Shown here: positions 8,331-14,915 of the stretch, in pieces
Numbering within the stretch: the first letter of the stretch is position 1
Layout: each line of letters starts with the position of its first letter
Source of the DNA: Pannonibacter sp. XCT-53
GTDB taxonomy: Bacteria; Pseudomonadota; Alphaproteobacteria; Rhizobiales; Stappiaceae
DNA: 64,000 nucleotides
NCBI RefSeq assembly: GCF_009915765.1
Contig: NZ_JAABLQ010000001.1
Span: 186,001-250,000, forward strand
Direction of reading: 5' to 3'
Program-made: the position numbers and the translations under genes
Notes under the pieces: generated by a model
Databases searched by the model: none
Told to the model about the DNA's origin: nothing
The model's input: only the letters and a program-made list of their open reading frames with translations

Positions 8331-8879
8331 ATGACATCAGGACTTACCGAAAACAATGGCCGGCTTGAGCAGCGACTGGATGGCTGCCGCGCCTATTTCG
8401 AGCATGTCCTTACGCCCAATGCCGAACTGTTCTTCGGTCAGTCCAGAACGCCCGCATCGACGATCAACCTTGTGACCTCGCTCTTTCACTTCCATGAGTG
8501 GCTGCACCGTGAGTTCAAGGAAAAGCTACTTCTGAAGTATGGGGCAGAGGCTGAAACGCCCGGTGGCTTCTGGCGCTGCATTCAGAAAACAAACCCAGAC
8601 TTTGGCTACATCCGCGACATGACCAATGGCTCGAAACACGTCAAACTGGAAGCCAAAGGAAAGGGAGGGCCATCGACCGAGATGCGAGGTATCGAAGAGT
8701 TCGCGATTGAGAGACGCGGGTTTGGAATAGGCGGCTTTGGGCTTGGAAGTTACGGGGGCGGACCCGATCCAATTGTGACCGTTGGTGACAGGACGGCAGA
8801 GCTGTATCCCATCTCAAGGCAGCTGCTTGATTATTGGTCCGGCCTGCTCCTGGAATTGGAAGGACTATCCGGCGAATGA
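8331..8879 (+). CDS. Hypothetical prophage accessory protein
   Basis: The 182-residue protein is not recognised. It has a helical first half with aromatic and histidine residues (SLFHFHEWLHREFKEKL), a central IRDMTNGSKHVKL motif, and a glycine-rich turn (GFGIGGFGLGSYGGG) before a C-terminal helix. The base composition is lower in GC than the tail genes, as expected for an accessory gene at a prophage right end. The helical region with conserved-looking N/H/K residues could be HEPN-like, but no catalytic RxxxxH motif is evident. The start is ATG 8331 with GACGAG upstream. Confidence 0.5.
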   Translation: MTSGLTENNGRLEQRLDGCRAYFEHVLTPNAELFFGQSRTPASTINLVTSLFHFHEWLHREFKEKLLLKYGAEAETPGGFWRCIQKTNPDFGYIRDMTNGSKHVKLEAKGKGGPSTEMRGIEEFAIERRGFGIGGFGLGSYGGGPDPIVTVGDRTAELYPISRQLLDYWSGLLLELEGLSGE

Positions 8880-8919
8880 CGTCTGCCCAAGGCGAACGCA
8901 GATACCGGCGTGCCGCCCT

Positions 8920-9168
8920 ATGAATAGTCAGATCTCGTTAGCCACAATTGGTGAACTGAAGGCTCACGGCTACCGGCTGTTTGGGCATTGCCGAAACCTC
9001 CGTTGTGCCCGAGGCCGCGAACTCGATATCGAGAAACTCATCGAGCGGTTTGGTGCCGATCATCGCTTTGTTCGAGACCAAAGGATCAGTGCAGCGCTCG
9101 TCTGTTCCGCCTGCGGCCACAAAGGCGGCTCGCTCACAATAGCAGGCCCGAACCTCCCGAGGTCATGA
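8920..9168 (+). CDS. Hypothetical zinc-ribbon-like small protein
   Basis: The 82-residue protein has two cysteine pairs (HCRNLRC near residue 20 and CSACG near residue 66), suggesting a zinc-binding fold, and a central LDIEKLIERFGADHRFVRD helix. Similar short proteins occur across alphaproteobacteria, often near mobile elements, without a known function. The ATG at 8920 is preferred over upstream in-frame codons because it gives this family-like N-terminus (ISLATIGELKAHGYRL). It is the last gene before the integration repeat at 9302. Confidence 0.5.
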   Translation: MNSQISLATIGELKAHGYRLFGHCRNLRCARGRELDIEKLIERFGADHRFVRDQRISAALVCSACGHKGGSLTIAGPNLPRS

Positions 9169-9301
9169 ACTGCTCGAGGGTCCTTCAAACACGGTTCAAA
9201 GCCAAATCAAAGCAAAGCGCCGTGCTGCAAAATCACGCGTCAAATTTGCAAAACTTCGCGTCGGGCTACAGTCACCAACATATCGGGAACTGTCGGAAGA
9301 A

Positions 9302-9348
9302 GATGGTAGCGGAGGAGGGACTCGAACCCCCGACACGCGGATTATGAT
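9302..9348. repeat. attL: 47-bp direct repeat of the tRNA-Met 3' half
   Basis: These 47 bases are identical to 19555-19601. They start at the bases that flank the CCA end and stop in the anticodon loop, after which the sequence diverges. This is a tRNA fragment left by site-specific integration, not a functional tRNA. A short inverted repeat (GCGCAC at 9352-9357, GTGCGC at 9364-9369) lies just inside. Confidence 0.92.
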
Positions 9349-9393
9349 GCAGCGCACAACCCTGTGCGCGCAATACTTTAAGCCCCGAAATAC

Positions 9394-9443
9394 TGTCAAA
9401 CCCGGTACGGAAAATCAATGGCTTAGCCGGGCTTTGTCAAACC
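9394..9443 (+). repeat. TGTCAAACC direct repeats near attL (candidate integrase arm sites)
   Basis: TGTCAAACC occurs at 9394-9402 and 9435-9443, inside the left end of the island, and again at 19471-19479 near the right end, with a related palindrome CGTCAAACTTGACG at 19493-19506. Repeats near both ends of an integrated element are typical of integrase or excisionase arm-binding sites. The second copy runs into AAACCGGTTT, a small palindrome. Confidence 0.45.
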
Positions 9444-9474
9444 GGTTTGCGCCCCTTTCGGCAAGGGGGGCGGC

Positions 9475-10281
9475 ATGACAAACGTGCTCCCTCTCCGGCG
9501 CGAACGCGGTCCTTCCGCCGTGCATACAATCCAGTACAGCGACAAGTTGGCTTGGATCGGCAAGGTCGCAACGGACCTTGAGCTGACCCCGTCTGATCTG
9601 CGGATAGCTGTTGTCCTGTCCGGCTATATCAACACACAGGACGGTCGCGCCTGGCCGTCGCACGCCACCCTTGCCAAGGTCACGGGCCTGAACGAGCGGA
9701 CGGTGACACGCGGCCTGAAGGCGCTGGTGGCGCGTGGCTACCTGTCGCTTGAGAAGGGGAGCGGTCGCGGGAGCTGCAATGTCTACACGTTCCAGCCGGT
9801 CGATGCGGATGTTGCACCGCTGCCGACTGATGGCCCTGCCCCTGTCGAGGCACTGGAAAAGGGTGACAAAAGTTACCGTGAACCCGAACGAAAGGGTGAC
9901 AAAAGCTACCGTGAAAGGGTGACAAATCCTGCCGGAAAGGGTGACAAAAACAGCCCCCTAACTAGAATAAATAATATAAATAAAAAAACCAAAGGCGCGG
10001 GCACGCGCGAGGCCATGCCGGAACGCTGCAGGCCAGTACCTGGACCTTCCAAGCCGAAGCCGCTTCCCGAGCCGAAAGCGCGCTTCGTCGCCACTGACGA
10101 TCCGCGCTATCCGACGCTTGCGGCCATTCACGAACGGATCCGCAAAAGGCCGCCGTTCGTTATCGAGGCCAACTTCGGGCCGGGTGGCAAGGCTGGATAC
10201 TCGTTCGCTCTGGACATCTTCGACGAATTCGACCGGCAGGCGTCTGCGGCGCTGCCCGATGGCTGGGAAGGGGTGAACTGA
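9475..10281 (+). CDS. Replication initiator with N-terminal winged helix (lambda O-like)
   Basis: The 268-residue protein starts at ATG 9475 after AAGGGGGG. Residues 20-105 form a winged helix-turn-helix of the HTH_36/O-protein type (LAWIGKVATDLELTPSD, WPSHATLAKVTGLNERTV, ALVARGYLSLEKG). A flexible middle follows, encoded by DNA that carries four iterons and an AT-rich stretch, then a C-terminal part of about 90 residues ending FALDIFDEFDRQ. Lambda O is built the same way: an N-terminal origin-binding domain with the origin inside the gene. It probably starts replication of the excised island and recruits host helicase. The stop overlaps the HNH start (TGATG). Confidence 0.75.
   Translation: MTNVLPLRRERGPSAVHTIQYSDKLAWIGKVATDLELTPSDLRIAVVLSGYINTQDGRAWPSHATLAKVTGLNERTVTRGLKALVARGYLSLEKGSGRGSCNVYTFQPVDADVAPLPTDGPAPVEALEKGDKSYREPERKGDKSYRERVTNPAGKGDKNSPLTRINNINKKTKGAGTREAMPERCRPVPGPSKPKPLPEPKARFVATDDPRYPTLAAIHERIRKRPPFVIEANFGPGGKAGYSFALDIFDEFDRQASAALPDGWEGVN
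9858..9993 (+). other. Candidate replication origin: four iterons and an AT-rich region inside the initiator gene
   Basis: AAAGGGTGACAAA occurs at 9858, 9891, 9914 and 9936; start-to-start distances are 33, 23 and 22 bp, near whole helical turns. Copies 1 and 2 extend further in common (through ACCGTGAA). Copies 1, 2 and 4 are read as KGDK but copy 3 is read in another frame as ERVTN, so the DNA word rather than the peptide is conserved. A stretch of about 35 bp that is almost all A/T (9959-9993) follows, like the unwinding element of the lambda origin. Confidence 0.75.
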
Positions 10282-10724
10282 TGCCCGGCTGGCCGTACAA
10301 CACCCGCGCATGGAAGCGGCTGCGGCTGGTGAAGCTGTCGGCAAGCCCCGTCTGCGAAGTGTGCGCCCGGCGCGGCGTGGTCGAGGCCGCGCGCGTGGTT
10401 GACCACAACACCGCGATCAACGCCGGAGGCGATCCGTTCCCGCCGCTCGACGGTCTGACCGCCATGTGCGTCCCGTGTCACAACAGCAAAACCGCAGCCG
10501 TTGACCGCAAGACCGCGCTGCCCTTTGCCCGCCGCATCAAGGGCTTTGACGCGGACGGAAACCCGCTCGATGACACGGACGAGTGGCACACCGGGGGCGG
10601 GGGCGGGCAAAATCACCAGAACGGCAAAGCCCGAATACCGACTGGGAACCAGAACTTCCACTTAGTTTCGTCCAGAAAATTGGATGAAACCTCTGATAAC
10701 GTTGACGATTTGGGGTTTGCCTGA
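10281..10724 (+). CDS. HNH endonuclease (phage packaging type)
   Basis: The 147-residue protein has a CxxC pair (C25, C28), the HNH core D41-H42-N43, and a second CVPCHNSK motif (C63, C66, H67, N68), making a zinc-stabilised HNH nuclease. In HK97-like cos phages and in capsid-forming satellites an HNH protein next to the terminase is needed for cos cutting. It begins at the initiator stop and ends 1 nt before terL, so the three genes form one operon. The last 45 residues are Gly/Asn/Ser-rich and look disordered. Confidence 0.85.
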   Translation: MPGWPYNTRAWKRLRLVKLSASPVCEVCARRGVVEAARVVDHNTAINAGGDPFPPLDGLTAMCVPCHNSKTAAVDRKTALPFARRIKGFDADGNPLDDTDEWHTGGGGGQNHQNGKARIPTGNQNFHLVSSRKLDETSDNVDDLGFA

Positions 10725-12356
10725 ATGGCTGTCCGGGGCATAGGGGCCAAGCCGCTTTCGGAGCGCGGCAAGATCGAGGTTCGGACCGTGAAGCCCTGGG
10801 AGGAACCGGGGCTGACGCGGGCGGGGCGCGTCATCGCGTTCCTCGAGGATCTGCCGATCACGGCGGGAAGCCTCGCCGGGACGACGATGAAAATCCGCCC
10901 CTGGCAGCGCGCGTTCCTTGAGGAAGTCTATGCCGAAGACGAGACCGGGCGGCGTCCGGTCCGGACGGCGGTGCTGTCCATGGGCCGCAAGAACGGCAAG
11001 ACGCAGCTGGCCGCCGGGCTGGCGCTGTGTCACCTGATGGGGCCGGAAGCCGAACCGCGTGGCGAGGTGTATTCGGCGGCGCTGACACGCGATCAGGCCG
11101 CGAAACTTTTTCAAGAGATGACCGCGATCCTGCAAGCGCATCCAGAGCTGGACGACCGGGCGAACGTGATCCGTCACAGCAAGCAAGTGGAAGTGCTCTT
11201 TGGCGATGGCGCGGGCTCGATCTATGCCGCCCTGTCGGCGGATGCCGGATCGAAGATGGGGTTGAGCCCGTCCTTCGTGGTCTATGACGAGCTTGGCAGC
11301 GCGCCGAACCGTGACCTGTTCGACGCGCTGGATACGGCCACCGGCGCGCGCGACAACCCGCTGATGATGTGCATTTCAACGCAGGCGGCGGCGGACCATC
11401 ACGTGTTTTCCGAATTGATCGACTACGGGCTGAAGGTGCAGGCGGGCGATGTGGACGACCCCTCGTTTCACCTGACGCTCTATGCCGCGCCGGCTGATGC
11501 CGATCCTTGGGAGGCGGAGACCTGGGAGGCGGCAAATCCGGCGCTTGGCGACTTCCGCAGCCTCGATGATGTGACCCGGCAGGCGGCACAGGCGCGCCTG
11601 GTGCCGTCGAAGGAATCCGCCTTTCGCAATTTGATCCTCAATCAGCGGGTGGCCGCCGTGTCGCGGTTTATCCATAAGGTCGAATGGGAGAAGTGCAGCG
11701 CCGCGCCGGACTTGGCCGCCTTGCGCGGCCGCACGTGTTTCGGCGGCCTCGACCTGTCAGCCGGGCGCGACTTGACGGCGTTCGTTCTGGTGTTTCCCGG
11801 CGAAGGGCGCATGTTTGACGTGGTGCCGAAGTTCTACTTCCCCGAGGCGGCGGTGAAGGAACGCTCCGAAGAGGATCGTGTCCCGTATGACCTGTGGGCG
11901 CGGCAAGGCTTCATCACGCTCATTCCTGGCGCGACGATTGATCCCGGCTTTGTCGCCCATGAGCTTGCCGAGGCTGCGAGCCTCTATGACTTGCAGAAAC
12001 TCGCCTATGACCGCTGGCGCATCGAAGACCTGCGGCGCGAGCTGAGCCTGTTGGGCGCAGGGTTGCCGCTGGAGCCCTTCGGTCAGGGCTTCCGTGACAT
12101 GGCCCCTGCGGTGGACCTTCTGGAACGCTGCGTGGCGGAAGGCTTGCTGCGACACGGTGGCAACCCGGTGCTGAAGATGTGTGCGACGAACGCTGTGGTC
12201 ACGCGCGATCCGGCGGGAAATCGCAAGCTGGACAAGTCGAAGGCAAACGGGCGGATTGACGGCCTGGTGGCGCTCGCCATGGCGTTGGCAGTCAGCGGGC
12301 GGCAGGAGGAGGAACCTCTCCCGGCGTGTCTGGCGCAGTTTTTGGATGACGGGTGA
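10725..12356 (+). CDS. Terminase large subunit
   Basis: The 543-residue protein is a full-length Terminase_1 (HK97-type) large subunit. The ATPase has Walker A SMGRKNGKT at residues 85-93 and Walker B FVVYDELG at about 185-192. The nuclease half starts at FGGLDLSAGRDLTAF and has a late Asp in NGRIDGLVALAMAL. It powers DNA packaging into the capsid. It directly follows the HNH gene; the small subunit usually found between them is absent. Having its own terminase means the island can package itself and need not redirect a helper terminase. Confidence 0.92.
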   Translation: MAVRGIGAKPLSERGKIEVRTVKPWEEPGLTRAGRVIAFLEDLPITAGSLAGTTMKIRPWQRAFLEEVYAEDETGRRPVRTAVLSMGRKNGKTQLAAGLALCHLMGPEAEPRGEVYSAALTRDQAAKLFQEMTAILQAHPELDDRANVIRHSKQVEVLFGDGAGSIYAALSADAGSKMGLSPSFVVYDELGSAPNRDLFDALDTATGARDNPLMMCISTQAAADHHVFSELIDYGLKVQAGDVDDPSFHLTLYAAPADADPWEAETWEAANPALGDFRSLDDVTRQAAQARLVPSKESAFRNLILNQRVAAVSRFIHKVEWEKCSAAPDLAALRGRTCFGGLDLSAGRDLTAFVLVFPGEGRMFDVVPKFYFPEAAVKERSEEDRVPYDLWARQGFITLIPGATIDPGFVAHELAEAASLYDLQKLAYDRWRIEDLRRELSLLGAGLPLEPFGQGFRDMAPAVDLLERCVAEGLLRHGGNPVLKMCATNAVVTRDPAGNRKLDKSKANGRIDGLVALAMALAVSGRQEEEPLPACLAQFLDDG

Positions 12357-12371
12357 CACCATGTCACCCGT
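12349..12371. terminator. Symmetric hairpin between convergent terL and cargo gene
   Basis: A 10-bp perfect stem (ACGGGTGACA / TGTCACCCGT) with a 3-nt CCA loop contains the stop codons of both converging genes. It could be a bidirectional terminator, although no T run follows on either strand. The arm includes GGGTGACA, the core of the iteron, so it may also be a binding site for the initiator. Confidence 0.45.
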
Positions 12372-13110
12372 GTGTTTGCGGTTCAGCTGCTATGCGTTCG
12401 ATGATCGGAAACGTCTTATCTTTAAGCAGATTTTGAAGACACAGCCCCATTTCGGTTGCGATTGCGGCGCCGGAAGATAGTTCCGAATTTACGCAAGAAG
12501 AGATGTCGTTGAAAAATTTTGCTAGCGCATCGGATCTAGCCATTATTTCTACAAATTGCGGGTGTGAAGCATTAATATTCCAAGCTTCTCTTTGTGAGTC
12601 GAATTGATTGCTCATAACTAGAGGCATTAAGAAATCCCTTTCTTGATAGTATTCAATTGCCGATTCAATAATTGAATTGTACCTTCTTTCAAATTCCTCG
12701 ATCTTAGATAGAAGATCCGGTCTTTTTGCATCAATAAAAACACTATAGTCACTTGAATCAATGGAAGTTATCATTCTTTGAAGGCCGGGAATTTTATGGG
12801 AGTATCCCCAAATTTCTGAATCCAGCTTGCTTTCTTGATGTCTTTTTATTGCATCTGTTGAAGCGTTCTGAAGATGTATGAGCCAGCTCAACATTTGACT
12901 GATCCTCAGAGTAATTCTATGCGCCTTCAATATTCTGTCCATTTTCACTGTTTTATTTAATATCATCCTTGAAGACCAGTATTGCCCAATGGCCGCAAGC
13001 AACCCTCCAAAAAATACCGATAGTACTCCGCTATAATTTTCTTTGAGAAAAGATGCTGACATAAAGTAAAGATCAGAGAAAAATGAATAAAATTGATCTA
13101 ATTCCATCAT
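12364..13110 (-). CDS. AT-rich membrane-anchored cargo protein of unknown function
   Basis: The 248-residue protein is much more AT-rich than everything around it, a sign of recent transfer. One membrane helix is visible at about residues 26-48 (YSGVLSVFFGGLLAAIGQYW), followed by a long charged helical cytoplasmic domain with aromatic residues and no recognised catalytic motif. It lies downstream of the Xre repressor on the same strand, so it is likely expressed while the island is integrated. Satellites often carry defence or conversion genes at such a site; an anti-phage or superinfection-exclusion role is possible but is inference only. Confidence 0.6.
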   Translation of the reverse strand: MMELDQFYSFFSDLYFMSASFLKENYSGVLSVFFGGLLAAIGQYWSSRMILNKTVKMDRILKAHRITLRISQMLSWLIHLQNASTDAIKRHQESKLDSEIWGYSHKIPGLQRMITSIDSSDYSVFIDAKRPDLLSKIEEFERRYNSIIESAIEYYQERDFLMPLVMSNQFDSQREAWNINASHPQFVEIMARSDALAKFFNDISSCVNSELSSGAAIATEMGLCLQNLLKDKTFPIIERIAAEPQTHG

Positions 13111-13192
13111 TGAATCTCCGGGTTCTATTCTGGGGTCGGTGGCCAGATTTAGGATTGCAATTATGGCTTTAGAGTCCTCTAGCGTGTTAAGT

Positions 13193-13417
13193 TCAGGACT
13201 TCCTCAGTCGCACACCCGGACCTTCCCCGTTTTCGTCGATGAAGATCACGCCTGCAGTTTCGAGGGCGGCGCGGATCGCGTCAACCGTGCGTGGCTTAAG
13301 TTCGTCGCCACGCTCTAGGCGTGAGATGGTGTTTGTTGACACATTCGCCAGCGTAGCAAGGTCTCTGACCGATAAGTCTAGCGCCACCCGGGCCATCTTG
13401 CATTGAATAGCATTCAT
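13193..13417 (-). CDS. Xre/Cro-family repressor
   Basis: The 74-residue protein is a single helix-turn-helix domain: RMARVALDLS-like first helix (KMARVALDLSVRDLATLANV), recognition helix STNTISRLERG, and a C-terminal 'GVIFIDENGEGPGVRLR' tail common in alphaproteobacterial phage regulators. It is divergent from the plus-strand genes starting at 13515, across a 97-bp region with repeated CGATTTCGC and GCAACACT words. It probably controls the switch between integrated and induced states. The cargo gene 82 bp downstream may share its transcript. Confidence 0.8.
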   Translation of the reverse strand: MNAIQCKMARVALDLSVRDLATLANVSTNTISRLERGDELKPRTVDAIRAALETAGVIFIDENGEGPGVRLRKS

Positions 13418-13514
13418 CGCAACACTGTCTCGATTTCGCGTTGACGAAGCGAAATAGCGCGGCTATTTTCGCAACGAAGTTTCGATTTCGCAACACTATC
13501 ACAGGAGCAACGCG
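13418..13514. promoter_or_regulatory. Divergent control region with repeated operator-like words
   Basis: CGATTTCGC occurs at 13431-13439 and 13483-13491, GCAACACT at 13419-13426 and 13490-13497. Between them is a near-palindrome, GCGAAATAGC (13449-13458) facing GCTATTTTCGC (13462-13472). The region separates the Xre repressor from the divergent plus-strand genes, so these are candidate repressor operators. AGGAG before 13515 serves as ribosome binding site. Confidence 0.5.
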
Positions 13515-13874
13515 ATGGGCCATCCCTTGCGCGAACGGTCGAACCTTGTCCCGCTCTGGCTCACCATCGAGCCGGAGACGCGCCGCCGCATCGAGCAGGC
13601 GGCGGAACAGTTGATTGCCCTGCTCGATATCATCGACGGCGACCCGGACCTTGAGCCCGCGTTGGGCTGGCCGGAAGAAGGGCCGGACGCCTGTGTCCGT
13701 CATGGCCTCACGGACGAGGAGGAACCGTCCCTGGGCTGGCCGGAGGTGCAGCGCTGGGGCGCGCCGCTGTCCTGGCGCGCCCATGCCACCAATGACAATC
13801 ACCATGATTGCGAGATCGACGAGGACGAGGAAGACGACCTCGACCCGGACGCCAATGAGACCGACGAGGAGTGA
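13515..13874 (+). CDS. Hypothetical acidic island protein
   Basis: The 119-residue protein is the first gene to the right of the operator region. Residues 15-45 are helical (PLWLTIEPETRRRIEQAAEQLIALLDIIDGDPDLEP). Two GWPE segments follow, and the last 25 residues are almost all Asp/Glu (EIDEDEEDDLDPD). Small proteins with this 'ALLD-x-x-DGDPDLE' pattern are common in alphaproteobacterial phages and islands, with no known role. The acidic tail could bind basic proteins or mimic DNA. RBS AGGAG lies 5-10 nt before the ATG. Confidence 0.6.
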   Translation: MGHPLRERSNLVPLWLTIEPETRRRIEQAAEQLIALLDIIDGDPDLEPALGWPEEGPDACVRHGLTDEEEPSLGWPEVQRWGAPLSWRAHATNDNHHDCEIDEDEEDDLDPDANETDEE

Positions 13875-13879
13875 AGCCA

Positions 13880-14137
13880 ATGACCGATGCCACCAACGAC
13901 CAAAACGAGGCCAGAGGGCCGCGCCACCGGATCGACGCTTTCGTTGATGCCGAAGGTCACTGCATTGATTTGTCGGGCCTGCTGGAGGCTTTTGCGCTGC
14001 TGGCGGACGGGCTCGACAGTCCCCGCGCGGGCGCGCTTCAGGCCATCGTCACCGCCTGCCGCGACAAGCTGGTGTTGATCGAGGCGGCGCTTGACGTAGC
14101 AAGGCAGGAAGCGTTCCGCGAGTTCAAGCGGCATTGA
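13880..14137 (+). CDS. Hypothetical small island protein
   Basis: The 85-residue protein has a helical C-terminal half (LLEAFALLADGLDSPRAGA, then two further helices ending in ARQEAFREFKRH) after a short beta hairpin (RIDAFVDAEGHCIDLSG). It is not recognised. The ATG at 13880 has GAGGAG 9-14 nt upstream; a GTG at 13871 overlaps the previous stop and is less likely. It forms a two-gene unit with the acidic protein. Confidence 0.5.
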   Translation: MTDATNDQNEARGPRHRIDAFVDAEGHCIDLSGLLEAFALLADGLDSPRAGALQAIVTACRDKLVLIEAALDVARQEAFREFKRH

Positions 14138-14218
14138 TAGCCGTTAGCGCTGGGGAAACTGCGGCACGCTGATCGCTATCCGTGTTTTGTCGTTGACATA
14201 ACTCGCGCTCCAGTTCAG

Positions 14219-14239
14219 CCTATTGAAAATCTCAATAGG
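14219..14239. promoter_or_regulatory. Palindrome overlapping a possible promoter of the MerR-like gene
   Basis: Arms CCTATTGA and TCAATAGG (8 bp) surround a 5-nt centre, 10 nt before the next start codon. A TTGACA at 14193-14198 could be the -35 element, with the palindrome covering the -10 region at a long spacing of about 20 bp, the arrangement used by MerR-type regulators. Confidence 0.45.
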
Positions 14240-14248
14240 AGCGACGAC

Positions 14249-14713
14249 ATGGAAAATCCATATGCAAAACTGAAGTTCCGCGTGAAGGCTGCATGCCGGA
14301 TTGTGGGTATTGATCCGCAGCGTTTCAATGAAGCGGTTGCCGCTGGTCACTATGGCTGCGCCCCCGAAGTGGCTCGTGGTGCAACAAGGTTGATGGACTA
14401 CAACGATCTTGTTGCGCTTTTCTTTTACCGGACGTTCCTGGATCAGGAGTTTCCGCCGCGCCTTGCCGGTCTTTACGCTTGCCGCATTCGCTCTCGACTG
14501 GACGATTTGGCCGAAGACGAAGGCGACGTGATGTTGCTTCGCTACTTCAACAACAGGGGCGAAGTGCTGGTGGAAAACCGGCTTCCCGCGAACCAGCGTC
14601 CGCCGCGCGCCGAAGGTTTGCTGCAGCGGTTTTCTTTCGATGTCGTGGCGGCGCGTCAGGTGCTGGACAAGCTGATTGCCGAGGAGCTGTCGATTATTGG
14701 CGAAGACGATTGA
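14249..14713 (+). CDS. MerR-like winged-helix DNA-binding protein
   Basis: The 154-residue protein has an N-terminal part that follows the MerR pattern: KAACRIVGIDPQRFNEAV as helix-turn-helix, a wing ending in RLMDYNDLVALFFYRTF, and a helix after QEFPPRLAG. The C-terminal half has no recognised effector domain and ends in an acidic helix. It has its own palindromic promoter region and stands just before the capsid operon, so it may activate structural genes, or act as a small-terminase-like DNA binder. These roles are inference; the fold assignment is by pattern only. Confidence 0.55.
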   Translation: MENPYAKLKFRVKAACRIVGIDPQRFNEAVAAGHYGCAPEVARGATRLMDYNDLVALFFYRTFLDQEFPPRLAGLYACRIRSRLDDLAEDEGDVMLLRYFNNRGEVLVENRLPANQRPPRAEGLLQRFSFDVVAARQVLDKLIAEELSIIGEDD

Positions 14714-14915
14714 TCCGGAATTCCCGCGCTACTCATTGAGGCCCTGCCAGCGGGCCAACAGCGACAAGGCCCCCTCCGGGGCGCGGGAGCAGTCCTTGAT
14801 CACGGTCAAGGGGGCCGGGCTGGCGCAAATTGAAAGTACTCTCCGCCAAGATTGTACCGGGTGAAGGTGACGCAAGGGCTGATTGTGGCCAAAATTGGAA
14901 CGAAAGGTGTAGAAA

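Larger units (their letters stand above)
1..9301. mobile_element. Right-hand part of a P2-like tailed prophage (tail module plus right-end genes)
   Basis: The plus-strand run contains, in P2 order, tail genes resembling E/E', T, U, X and D, followed by a large tail protein, a Com-like protein, a DNA methyltransferase and two small genes. Head, lysis and integration genes are not present and would have to lie to the left of the window. The right boundary is placed at the tRNA-Met fragment at 9302, which is also the left end of the next element; the true prophage attachment site is not visible. Whether the prophage is intact cannot be judged. Confidence 0.8.

Noticed and set aside
9302-9348. 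Second tRNA-Met gene
   Set aside because: Only the 3' half up to the anticodon loop is present; the 5' half is missing, so it is an att fragment.
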